From Corynebacterium sp. (GTDB lineage Bacteria > Actinomycetota > Actinomycetes > Mycobacteriales > Mycobacteriaceae): a stretch of DNA of 34,560 nucleotides. The position numbers and the translations under genes were made by a program. Numbering within the stretch: the stretch's first letter is position 1; each line of letters opens with the position of its first letter. Positions 1 through 7,857 of this stretch are shown one piece after another. The notes beneath the pieces were generated by a model. It did not search any database and was not told the DNA's origin. It worked only from the letters and a program-made list of their open reading frames with translations. The stretch is taken from NCBI GenBank assembly GCA_030528295.1, contig JAUMZC010000014.1, positions 1-34,560 on the forward strand, written 5' to 3'.

Positions 1-3000
1 TATTTAGACGATATTGCAAGCTTTGATGCGGAGTTCTTCGGGTTATCCCCGGTAGAAGCCGCCAATATGGATCCCCAGCAGCGAATTGCGCTGGAGCTTG
101 TGTGGGAAGCCCTCGAGCATGCGCATATTCCGGCGAGTTCGCTGCGCGGAAAAAACGTTGGTGTGTATATCGGTAGTTCCAATAATGATTATGGAATGAT
201 GATCGCCTCGGATCCTGCTGAGGCGCATCCATATGCGCTGACGGGTACGGCAAGTTCGATTATTCCAAACCGGGTGTCGTATGCTTTTGATTTCCGCGGG
301 CCGTCAGTCAATGTGGATACCGCGTGTTCGTCGTCGTTGGTGAGCGTTCACCATGCGGTGCGGGCATTGCGTTATGGGGATACGGATATGGCACTTGCGG
401 GCGGGGTTAATATTTTGGCTAGCCCGTTTGTTACGACGGCGTTTGGGGAGCTGGGGGTGCTCAGCCCAAGCGGCAGGATTCACGCATTTTCTGAGGATGC
501 TGATGGTTTTGTGCGTTCCGACGGCGCTGGGCTCATCGTGCTTAAGCGTGTCGACGACGCGATCGCCGACGGGGATACCATCCTTGCGGTGATCAAAGGT
601 ACGGCGGTGAATTCTGACGGTCGATCAAATGGTCTTACGGCACCGAACCCGGAGGCCCAGGTCGAGGTATTGGAACGTGCGTATATGGATGCGGGCGTTG
701 ATCCACAAATGGTCGATTATGTGGAAGCCCATGGCACCGGCACAATCCTGGGCGATCCCATCGAGGCAACGGCGCTTGGTGCGGTATTGGGCCATGGACG
801 TGATACCGCCAGCCCGTTACTTTTGGGAAGCGCGAAGACGAATTTCGGGCACTCGGAATCCGCCGCTGGTGCTGCGGGTGTGGTGAAGGTCGTTTTGGGG
901 ATGCAGCATGGCGTGCTGCCGCCGACGGTGAATTATGCTGGTCCGAACCCATATATCGATTTTGATGCTGAGCACCTGGAAGTTGTTGAAGACCCACGCG
1001 AATGGCCGAAGTATTCGGGCCGCGCAATCGCTGGCGTCTCCGGGTTCGGTTTTGGCGGAACGAACGCTCACGCTGTGATCGCGGAATTTGATCCAGAGGA
1101 GTATTCGGTCAGCGCCATCAAGGAACCAGCCGAGCTTGATAGTGAGCAGTACCTGTTGCCTGTGGGTGGGTTGTTGCCGTCGCGGCGTCGACAAGCAGCG
1201 GCAGATTTGGCCGACTACCTGGAGGGATGCGCAAACCTTGAGCCCGTTGCGCGTTCCCTTGCGCGGCGAAACCACGGTCGTTCGTGCGCGGTGGTGGCGG
1301 CCAGCAACGCCGAAGAAGCGGTGAAGCGGCTGCGGATCGTCGCTGACGGCAAGAAAACAGCAGGCGTAAGCGTTGCCGATAGCCCGCTCAACCCGGGCCC
1401 CGTATTTGTGTACTCCGGTTTCGGGTCCCAATACCGGAAAATGGCCAAGGACCTGCTATATACCTCGCCATTTTTCCGTGAGCGGCTCATGGAACTGGAT
1501 AATGAAATCACCTTCGAATCCGGGTGGTCGCTCATTGACATCATTGAAGACGATGCCGTCACCTACAACACAGAAACCGCGCAGGTAGGCATTACCGCGA
1601 TCCAGATCGCCCTCACTGATTTACTGGCTCACTTCGGTGCGCGTCCGGCGGCCGTGATGGGGATGTCCATGGGTGAAATCGCCGCCGCCTACGCTGCTGG
1701 CGGCTTGAGCGCTAAGGACGCCATGCGCATTGCCTGCCACCGTTCGCGGCTGATGGGCGAGGGTGAGAATTCCCTATCTGAAGACCAGCTGGGCGCCATG
1801 GCGGTTGTGGAATTCGCAGCCGAGGATCTGGATGCGTTTATCGCGGAAAACCCGGAATATGAGGGGATTGAGCCAGCCGTATATGCAGGTCCTGGCATGA
1901 CTACTGTTGGTGGCCCCAGGGAAGCAGTGGTCAAGCTTGTAGAGAAACTGGAAGCAGAGAACAAGCTTGCCCGGCTATTGAATGTGAAAGGCGCTGGTCA
2001 TACGAGCGCGGTGGAGCCGCTGCTTGGTGAACTGGCGGCAGAAACCGCTGATATCCAGCCGCAGCCGTTGCAGATTCCGCTGTTTAGTTCGGTGGATAAG
2101 GGGACTGTGTATCAGCCGGGTTCGGTTGTTCATGATTCCGACTATTGGTTGCGCTGCACGCGTGGTTCCGTGTGGTTCTTGGAGGCAACCACTGCGGCGT
2201 TTGCGGCCGGCCACGAAATGCTTGTGGAGATCTGCCCGAACCCGGTGGCGCTGATGGGCATGATGAACACCGCATTCTCTGTTGGTAAGAGTGACGCGCA
2301 ACTGCTGTTTACGCTCAAGCGTAAGGTTTCGCCTTCGGAGACGTTGCGTGACTTGCTGGCCAAGCTCTATGTTGCTGGTTTGCCGGTCCGCCTTGACCGT
2401 ATTGTGGGCTCCGGTGAGTTCGCCGATTGCCCCGGCGTGACCTGGAAGCAGCAACGGTATTGGACTGCCGCGCGTCCCTCAACAGGCAGCGTTTCATTGC
2501 CCGGCCACCGCGTGAATCTCCCCGATGGCAGCGTTGCGTTTAGTGCACTTGCGGAGCAAGTTCCCTCCGCCGAGGCGCTTATCGACGCCGCGGCCATCGC
2601 CGTTCTTCCGGAAGCCACCGTGGTTGCCGTGGAAGAGAAACATGCACTTCCACCGTCGGGTGATTTGACGACGGTTGCGCATAAAAACCTTGGCGGCGTT
2701 GCCGTGACGATCTACTGGGTGGATGGTGATAGCTCGACACTTGTTGCCGAAGGTTTTGCCACTGGCACCCCAATGGTTGCTCCTGTCAGTGAACCTGCTG
2801 TTGCGGGTGGGTCGAGCGAGCAGCTTGATCTTGATGCGGGTGCTGCGCGTACCTTTGGTGACCTCGATGCCGAGATTGAAGGCAGGTACTGGGATCCCAG
2901 CAGCGGGGAAACAGTGGAACAGCGCATGCGTGCGATCGTGTCCGAGTCCATGGGCTACGACGTTGACGATCTGCCGGGTGAGCTTCCGCTCATTGATTTG

Positions 3001-4302
3001 GGCCTGGACTCGCTGATGGGAATGCGCATTAAAAACCGCATTGAACACGACTTCCAAATCCCGCCGCTTCAAGTTCAGGCGCTTCGTGATGCCTCGGTTG
3101 CTGACGTAGTCAACCTCGTGGAAGACCTCGTTGCCGGTAGAGCCTCCGGGGAGTCTGTTGAGGTTGTGCCCGCTGCGGAAGAAAAGGCAGCGCCGAAGGC
3201 GGCTGGTGGCGTGGGTGTTGCGCCGCGGGACGCCTCCGAACGCTTGGTGTTTGCCACTTGGGCACGCATCACAGGCGCTGCGCCAGCTGGTGTGACTAGC
3301 CCCTTGCCTGAAATTGATGATGCAATGGCGGAGGCGATTGCTGAGCGGCTTACCGAACGCGGTGGTATTGAGATCTTTGGAGACGATATTCGTCTTGCTC
3401 CAGCTCTGGAAGACATCGCTAATATTGTGCGCGAAGGCCTGGAATCCGAGGTGGAGGGGAATATCCGTGTTCTGCGGGAACGTCCGGAAGGTTCGGATCG
3501 TCCGGCGGTATTCCTGTTCCACCCGGCAGGCGGCTCCTCGGTGGTGTACCAGCCGCTGATGCGACGCCTCCCGGAGGACATCCCTGTCTATGGGGTGGAG
3601 CGGCTGGAAGGCACTCTGGAAGATCGTGCCGCCGCCTATTTGGATGAAATCCGAACACTCGCTGATGGTCACCCGGTGGTGCTTGGTGGCTGGAGTTTCG
3701 GCGGTGCACTTGCCTATGAGGTTGCTCACCAGTTAGTGAACAGCGATGTCGACGTCGCATTGATTGTGCTCCTAGATACTGTGCAGCCAGCCGAAGAGAT
3801 TCCTGACACCATCGAAGAGGCGAAAGCCCGCTGGGAACGCTACTCTGCGTTTGCTAAAAAGACCTATAACCTAGATTTCCCGGTGCCCTATGAACTTCTG
3901 GAAACCGCTGGTGAAGATGCACTGCTAACCATGATGGCTGAGTTTTTGGCCAATACCGATGCTTCCGCCCATGGCTTGTCTGCTGGCGTGTTAGAACACC
4001 AGCGCGCAAGCTTTGTGGACAATCGCATACTTGATCGACTTCAGTTGGAGCACTGGGCCGATGTTGATGTGCCAGTGATGCTGTTCCGTGCGGAGCGTAT
4101 GCACGAGGGGGCAATAGAGCTCGAGCCTCGGTACGCCCACATTCACGTTGATGGCGGTTGGTCCGCTATCGTAGAACAGTTAGACATTATCCAGCTGCGA
4201 GGTGACCACCTCGCCATCGTGGATGAGCCCGAAATCGCAACAGTAGGCGCGCACTTAAGCCGTCGTCTGAATGAAATCGAGGCACATCTAGAAGGAAACT
4301 AA
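1..4302 (+). CDS. pks13: Mycolate-condensing polyketide synthase Pks13 (5' end missing)
   Basis: This enzyme performs the last condensation of mycolic acid synthesis, joining an activated fatty acid to a 2-carboxyacyl chain and transferring the product to trehalose. The reading frame is open from base 1, so the N-terminal ACP and the start of the ketosynthase lie outside the window. Visible domain order is ketosynthase (Cys in TACSSS at 325-327, His at 730-732 and 850-852), acyltransferase (Ser in GMSMGE at 1666-1668), ACP (phosphopantetheine Ser in GLDSLM at 3010-3012) and thioesterase (Ser in GWSFGG at 3694-3696, His in GDHLA at 4207-4209). There is no ketoreductase, dehydratase or enoylreductase, as in the Pks13 family. 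The visible part is 1433 residues; full-length relatives are about 1600. accD3 starts 3 bases after the stop, indicating one operon. Identification is firm. Confidence 0.95.
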   Translation, partial: YLDDIASFDAEFFGLSPVEAANMDPQQRIALELVWEALEHAHIPASSLRGKNVGVYIGSSNNDYGMMIASDPAEAHPYALTGTASSIIPNRVSYAFDFRGPSVNVDTACSSSLVSVHHAVRALRYGDTDMALAGGVNILASPFVTTAFGELGVLSPSGRIHAFSEDADGFVRSDGAGLIVLKRVDDAIADGDTILAVIKGTAVNSDGRSNGLTAPNPEAQVEVLERAYMDAGVDPQMVDYVEAHGTGTILGDPIEATALGAVLGHGRDTASPLLLGSAKTNFGHSESAAGAAGVVKVVLGMQHGVLPPTVNYAGPNPYIDFDAEHLEVVEDPREWPKYSGRAIAGVSGFGFGGTNAHAVIAEFDPEEYSVSAIKEPAELDSEQYLLPVGGLLPSRRRQAAADLADYLEGCANLEPVARSLARRNHGRSCAVVAASNAEEAVKRLRIVADGKKTAGVSVADSPLNPGPVFVYSGFGSQYRKMAKDLLYTSPFFRERLMELDNEITFESGWSLIDIIEDDAVTYNTETAQVGITAIQIALTDLLAHFGARPAAVMGMSMGEIAAAYAAGGLSAKDAMRIACHRSRLMGEGENSLSEDQLGAMAVVEFAAEDLDAFIAENPEYEGIEPAVYAGPGMTTVGGPREAVVKLVEKLEAENKLARLLNVKGAGHTSAVEPLLGELAAETADIQPQPLQIPLFSSVDKGTVYQPGSVVHDSDYWLRCTRGSVWFLEATTAAFAAGHEMLVEICPNPVALMGMMNTAFSVGKSDAQLLFTLKRKVSPSETLRDLLAKLYVAGLPVRLDRIVGSGEFADCPGVTWKQQRYWTAARPSTGSVSLPGHRVNLPDGSVAFSALAEQVPSAEALIDAAAIAVLPEATVVAVEEKHALPPSGDLTTVAHKNLGGVAVTIYWVDGDSSTLVAEGFATGTPMVAPVSEPAVAGGSSEQLDLDAGAARTFGDLDAEIEGRYWDPSSGETVEQRMRAIVSESMGYDVDDLPGELPLIDLGLDSLMGMRIKNRIEHDFQIPPLQVQALRDASVADVVNLVEDLVAGRASGESVEVVPAAEEKAAPKAAGGVGVAPRDASERLVFATWARITGAAPAGVTSPLPEIDDAMAEAIAERLTERGGIEIFGDDIRLAPALEDIANIVREGLESEVEGNIRVLRERPEGSDRPAVFLFHPAGGSSVVYQPLMRRLPEDIPVYGVERLEGTLEDRAAAYLDEIRTLADGHPVVLGGWSFGGALAYEVAHQLVNSDVDVALIVLLDTVQPAEEIPDTIEEAKARWERYSAFAKKTYNLDFPVPYELLETAGEDALLTMMAEFLANTDASAHGLSAGVLEHQRASFVDNRILDRLQLEHWADVDVPVMLFRAERMHEGAIELEPRYAHIHVDGGWSAIVEQLDIIQLRGDHLAIVDEPEIATVGAHLSRRLNEIEAHLEGN

Positions 4303-4305
4303 GGA

Positions 4306-5847
4306 ATGACAACGGCAGAAAAGCTCGCTGACCTGCGTGCTAGGCTTGCTAAGGCGCAGGATCCGGGCAGCGAGCGTGCTCGGGCAAAGCGTGATGCCGC
4401 TGGACTGACTACACCCCGTCAGCGTATAGATCGGCTGCTTGACCCTGGCTCCTTTGTAGAAATTGGTGCACTTGGGCGGACTCCAGATGATCCGGATGCG
4501 CCGTATGGTGACGGTGTTGTTACCGGATATGGTCGCATAGGTGGTCGGCCAGTGGCAGTGTACGCACATGATAAAACCGTCTACGGCGGTTCCGTGGGTG
4601 TGACGTTCGGCCGGAAAGTCTGTGAAGTCATGGATATGGCCATCAAGATCGGTTGCCCTGTGATCGGCATCCAAGATTCCGGTGGTGCACGTATTCAAGA
4701 CGCTGTGACCTCTTTGGCCATGTATTCGGAAATCGCGCGCCGCCAATTACCGCTCTCCGGCCGGAGCCCGCAGATCTCCATCATGATGGGTAAGTCCGCC
4801 GGCGGCGCCGTCTATGCCCCTGTGACTACTGACTTCGTCGTTGCCGTTGAGGGCCGCGCAGAAATGTACGTGACAGGACCGGATGTGATCCGCGAGGTCA
4901 CCGGTGAGGTGATCACCTCCGCTGAGCTCGGTGGCGCGCATCAGCAGGCACTGAATGGCAATGTGTCCTATGTTGCGGAGTCGGAGGAGGAGGCGTTCGC
5001 TTACGTCCACGATTTGCTGGATCATCTGCCGTCTTCCTGTGATGAGCCTAGTCCCGAATTTTGGGCTCCGAGTGATGAGCTTACGGAGCGGGATTACGCA
5101 CTCGATCACTTCATGTCCGACGACACCAACGCGGCCTACGACATGATGGACCTGCTCACCCAGATCTTCGACAACGATGATGTACTGGAGGTGCAGCCAG
5201 ATTACGCGCCGAATATGATCACCGCATTTGCGCGTGTCGACGGCCGTTCAGTCGGCGTGGTTGCAAACCAACCGCTGCACTTCGCTGGATGTATTGATGC
5301 TGACGCTGCAGACAAAGCGTCTCGCTTTATCCGAATTTGTGATGCTTACAACATCCCGCTGATTTTTGTTGTGGATACGCCGGGCTATTTACCAGGTGTC
5401 CAGCAAGAAAAGGTAGGCCTCATTCACCGTGGCGCAAAGCTGGGATTCTCCGTGGTAGAGGCCACAGTTCCTAAAATTTCGCTGATAGTTCGGAAGGCCT
5501 ACGGAGGCGCTTATGCGGTCATGGGTTCGAAGAATTTGACGGGTGATATTAACCTCGCTTGGCCGACCGCGCAGGTAGCAGTTATGGGAGCGGCCGCCGC
5601 TGCGGTTATGATCCAAGGGCGTCAATTAGCTGCGGCTCCGCCAGAGCAACGTGAGTACATGAAGAAAATCTTCATGGATTTCTATGACGAGAATATGACG
5701 AGTCCTTACGTTGCAGCGGAACGTGGTTATATCGACGCCATGATCGAACCGAACCAAACTCGGGTGATGTTACGCCAAGCGCTTCGGCAATTGGATTCCA
5801 AAAAGGAAGTAACGGTACCTAAGAAACATACGATCATGCCTATGTAA
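4306..5847 (+). CDS. accD3: Acyl-CoA carboxylase beta subunit AccD3 (AccD4 of mycobacteria)
   Basis: This is a 513-residue carboxyltransferase subunit of the propionyl/acyl-CoA carboxylase family. Full-length crotonase-fold N and C halves are present, with typical GGAR near residue 127, the KSAGGAVYAP stretch near 165, and GGAYAVMGSKN near 400. In corynebacteria the subunit next to pks13 carboxylates long-chain acyl-CoA to make the extender unit that Pks13 condenses; this specificity is inferred from the neighbour, not from residues read here. The ATG at 4306 follows the pks13 stop by 3 bases, with an AAGGA run overlapping that stop, so translation is probably coupled. The partner biotinylated alpha subunit is not in the window. 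Confidence 0.93.
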   Translation: MTTAEKLADLRARLAKAQDPGSERARAKRDAAGLTTPRQRIDRLLDPGSFVEIGALGRTPDDPDAPYGDGVVTGYGRIGGRPVAVYAHDKTVYGGSVGVTFGRKVCEVMDMAIKIGCPVIGIQDSGGARIQDAVTSLAMYSEIARRQLPLSGRSPQISIMMGKSAGGAVYAPVTTDFVVAVEGRAEMYVTGPDVIREVTGEVITSAELGGAHQQALNGNVSYVAESEEEAFAYVHDLLDHLPSSCDEPSPEFWAPSDELTERDYALDHFMSDDTNAAYDMMDLLTQIFDNDDVLEVQPDYAPNMITAFARVDGRSVGVVANQPLHFAGCIDADAADKASRFIRICDAYNIPLIFVVDTPGYLPGVQQEKVGLIHRGAKLGFSVVEATVPKISLIVRKAYGGAYAVMGSKNLTGDINLAWPTAQVAVMGAAAAAVMIQGRQLAAAPPEQREYMKKIFMDFYDENMTSPYVAAERGYIDAMIEPNQTRVMLRQALRQLDSKKEVTVPKKHTIMPM

Positions 5848-5912
5848 GTAGTCCGCGCTAGATAAAGGCAATTATGAACAAGACTGAAACTGCCACACAA
5901 GGAGATCTGACT

Positions 5913-6002
5913 ATGCTGAGCTCTGCTCTCGATATTTTCGGCGACATCTTTGGCACTATTGCTGTTGCTTGGTTTAACCTGATGCAGGCTTTCAACCGCT
6001 AA
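5913..6002 (+). CDS. Small hydrophobic/amphipathic peptide, 29 aa, porin-like in style
   Basis: A 29-codon frame begins with ATG at 5913, eight bases after a strong AAGGAG (5899-5904), and is followed 14 bases after its TAA by a good terminator. The peptide has no signal sequence or lysine; it is rich in Ala, Ile, Phe, Leu and small residues, with two Asp (IFGDIFG core), one Trp and a C-terminal NR, and would form an amphipathic or membrane helix. An in-frame ATG at 5874 (AAAGG at 5864-5868) would give 42 residues. Corynebacterial channel peptides such as PorA and PorH are similarly short, leaderless and acidic, and are O-mycoloylated; the position after pks13-accD3 would fit such a role. That is inference only: I recognise no specific homologue. 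It could instead be a non-coding tail. Confidence 0.55.
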   Translation: MLSSALDIFGDIFGTIAVAWFNLMQAFNR

Positions 6003-6016
6003 TACCGGACCTTTCG

Positions 6017-6045
6017 GCACCTCCCAATACCGGGAGGTGCTTTTT
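6017..6045 (+). terminator. Rho-independent terminator of the pks13-accD3-peptide unit
   Basis: A perfect 9-bp stem (GCACCTCCC at 6017-6025, GGGAGGTGC at 6032-6040) with a 6-base loop is followed by TTTTT at 6041-6045. It lies 14 bases after the small peptide stop, which supports that frame being the last gene of the unit. Confidence 0.88.
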
Positions 6046-6107
6046 CCTGTCCACGGCGCCAGAAAAGTGTGTCAGGTCACAAGTTTGGGTATGGGTTGTG
6101 TGCACTT

Positions 6108-6377
6108 GTCACAGATTCCATAAAATCGGCCGAAAAAATGGAATTTGTGACAGGAAATTAGATCGGGCACAAGCGTTCACCAGGCATCTGTCACACTTTC
6201 CATAAAAAACGAGAATTTTATGGAATCTGCGACGAAAAACGGCCTTTTTTGTCACAAATTCCATAAATTTTGCCGAAAAAATGGAATCTGTGACAGATCG
6301 CAGGTCAGCGGTTGCGCGCAACGTAATTTCCCGTCACAGATTCCATCAGAAACCCAGAATTTTATGGAATCTGTGAC
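6108..6377. repeat. Nested palindromic repeat: four 44-45 bp inverted-repeat units arranged as one large palindrome
   Basis: Four units each carry 14-base arms of the type GTCACAGATTCCAT / ATGGAATCTGTGAC around a 16-17 base loop: 6108-6151, 6190-6233, 6251-6294 and 6333-6377. Start-to-start spacing is 82, 61 and 82 bases. The two 38-base spacers (6152-6189 and 6295-6332) are reverse complements of one another at about 26 of 38 positions, so the left pair (6108-6233) and the right pair (6251-6377) form an imperfect inverted repeat with 126-127 bp arms around a 17-base centre. It sits between convergent transcription units. It resembles REP/BIME or MITE-like elements in form; no transposase is present. 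Confidence 0.85.
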
Positions 6378-6427
6378 AACCCCCGGCGGCCAGGCGAAAG
6401 CGGCGCCCAGCGCAAACCGAAACCGAC

Positions 6428-6772
6428 TTAAGCCTTCCGGGCGCGAAGCTTCGCAAGTCCGCGCCAACCGAACAGCAAGAGCGCGGAGGTGATGGAGGCC
6501 ACCATGATAAAGGACCAGTGGGGGACCGCGCCGTGGCGAACCGCCCAGATCCCAAGTCCGGTAATGACGGCGGTGAGCCACACCACAACTCCAGAGTTAA
6601 TGCGCCCCTTCAGCACAATGAGTAGTGCGTGACCGAGTAGTACGCCGAGGGCGAATGGCCAGGTGGTGTCCACCCAGTTCGCGAAGTTCAAGGGCATGTC
6701 GGGGGTCTGGTGGGCGGCCCGTGCGAGGAACCCGAAGATCGCGATGGCTACAAGGTCAAGGACGAGTGTCAT
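6428..6772 (-). CDS. DUF3054 family small membrane protein
   Basis: This 114-residue protein has four predicted hydrophobic segments (about residues 4-18, 30-52, 58-76 and 83-102) and ends in a basic RGLAKLRARKA tail. Length and layout match the DUF3054 family, whose function is not known. The ATG at 6772-6770 overlaps the TGA of the upstream membrane-protein gene (ATGA), so it is the last gene of the trmB-mmpL3 operon. A longer frame reaches 6871, but that would overlap the preceding gene by about 100 bases and lacks a reason to be used. The 3' end lies 50 bases from the nested palindrome. Confidence 0.8.
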   Translation of the reverse strand: MTLVLDLVAIAIFGFLARAAHQTPDMPLNFANWVDTTWPFALGVLLGHALLIVLKGRINSGVVVWLTAVITGLGIWAVRHGAVPHWSFIMVASITSALLLFGWRGLAKLRARKA

Positions 6773-7857
6773 GGTTTGGAGTTTACCTTGGCGGGTTGGT
6801 TGTGTTTCCGCCAGGGACTGAGCAAATAGACTACCCATCCGATGGCGGTGATCATGCCGAGGGAAATGCATCGGTAGAGGATTACTGCGCTTAATGCGTC
6901 GGGACTGTGGAATCCGGTGGCGATCAGCGTTCCCACGAGGGCGCCATCGACTGGGCCCAATCCTCCCGGGGTGAGATTTGTTGAGCCAACAATCTTGGAG
7001 GTGATAAATGCCAGCAAGATTGCTCCGGGGTCAGGAACCACGTCGGTGAGTGCCCATACTGTGAGCCCGAGGGTCGCGGCGTCGAAAAGCCAGTTGGAGA
7101 GGGAGCAGAGGGCGGCCCAGCCGAAGCGAACGCGGGTCAGCCGCACCGCCTCCAATTGGTAAATATGTTCGATTACTGCGTTGGTGCCGCCGGCGAGCGG
7201 ACGGGCGGCGAGACGTTCACAACGATGGCGAAGTCCTGCGATGACGCTGATCCGGGGCAGAAGATTGGCAAAGCCCAAGATAATGCGTCGCAATCCACGC
7301 TCTACCGGTGGGAACACTAGTTCAACAACGCGTGCGAGCTGCTTTGGATGGTTGGTAGCCCACCAAACAACCCCAGCTAAGCAGGACATTCCGAGCAGCG
7401 GAAGCGTCATTGACCAGACGTTGAAGGCGGCGTCGCGAAGCATAATTGCACCGACCCCCAGTGCGATCAGCCAGACCGTAGACAGCGCGCCCGAGAACAC
7501 AATAAACCAAGAAATCAACAGCGGGCTGGCTTTCCAGTGCCGCATAACCTGAAACTGAAGCACGGTAGAAATCGCCGCGCCGCCCGGAAAGCTGGTCGAA
7601 AGCGCATTTGCCCCAAAGGTGAGGCCGGCGGTGTGCCGGAGTGAGACGCGGGTGCCACCTGCCCCAAGCAGCACGCGCATGACCTCCGCCATCGCCACTA
7701 ACGAGAGGATCGCGGTGGCACAACCGAGCAGCAGAGGCCCTGGTTCGGCGTTGCGGAGTTGTGTGATTGCTGCTGCGGGGTCAAGCTCGTCGCGGAAGAA
7801 CCAGAGTGCGGCGAGGATGACGGCGATGGGGAGCAGGCGGCGTAGATAGCGTGCTAT
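6769..7857 (-). CDS. Lysylphosphatidylglycerol-synthase-like (UPF0104/YbhN) integral membrane protein with probable ATA start
   Basis: This is a polytopic membrane protein of the LPG_synthase_TM/YbhN family, with several hydrophobic segments and the family-like region SKIVGSTNLTPGGLGPVDG, in which the TPGG(L)GP motif is conserved. There is no soluble aminoacyl-transfer domain, so it should not be called a lysyl-PG synthase; related proteins have been suggested to move lipids. With normal start codons the first choice is GTG at 7698, which removes the first membrane helix. The frame is open upstream, and an ATA at 7857 follows a GGGGAGGA Shine-Dalgarno by 6 bases and overlaps the mmpL3 TAG (ATAG). 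That start gives 362 residues beginning MARYLRRLLPIAV, a proper first helix. The direct link to mmpL3 suggests a role in envelope lipid handling. Confidence 0.78.
   Translation of the reverse strand: MARYLRRLLPIAVILAALWFFRDELDPAAAITQLRNAEPGPLLLGCATAILSLVAMAEVMRVLLGAGGTRVSLRHTAGLTFGANALSTSFPGGAAISTVLQFQVMRHWKASPLLISWFIVFSGALSTVWLIALGVGAIMLRDAAFNVWSMTLPLLGMSCLAGVVWWATNHPKQLARVVELVFPPVERGLRRIILGFANLLPRISVIAGLRHRCERLAARPLAGGTNAVIEHIYQLEAVRLTRVRFGWAALCSLSNWLFDAATLGLTVWALTDVVPDPGAILLAFITSKIVGSTNLTPGGLGPVDGALVGTLIATGFHSPDALSAVILYRCISLGMITAIGWVVYLLSPWRKHNQPAKVNSKP

Noticed and set aside
2494-3729. 411-codon open frame on the strand opposite pks13
   Set aside because: It is fully inside a well-supported gene, has His/Arg-rich low-plausibility composition and no motif; an artefact of codon bias.
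6070-6083. TGTGTCAGGTCACA as a GlxR (CRP-type) site
   Set aside because: The arms are 2 bases too close for the TGTGA-N6-TCACA pattern and the left arm is imperfect; it also lies after a terminator, not before a gene.
6108-6377. CRISPR-like array of four repeats
   Set aside because: The units are self-complementary, their 'spacers' are complementary to each other rather than unrelated, spacing is uneven (82, 61, 82), and no cas gene is near.
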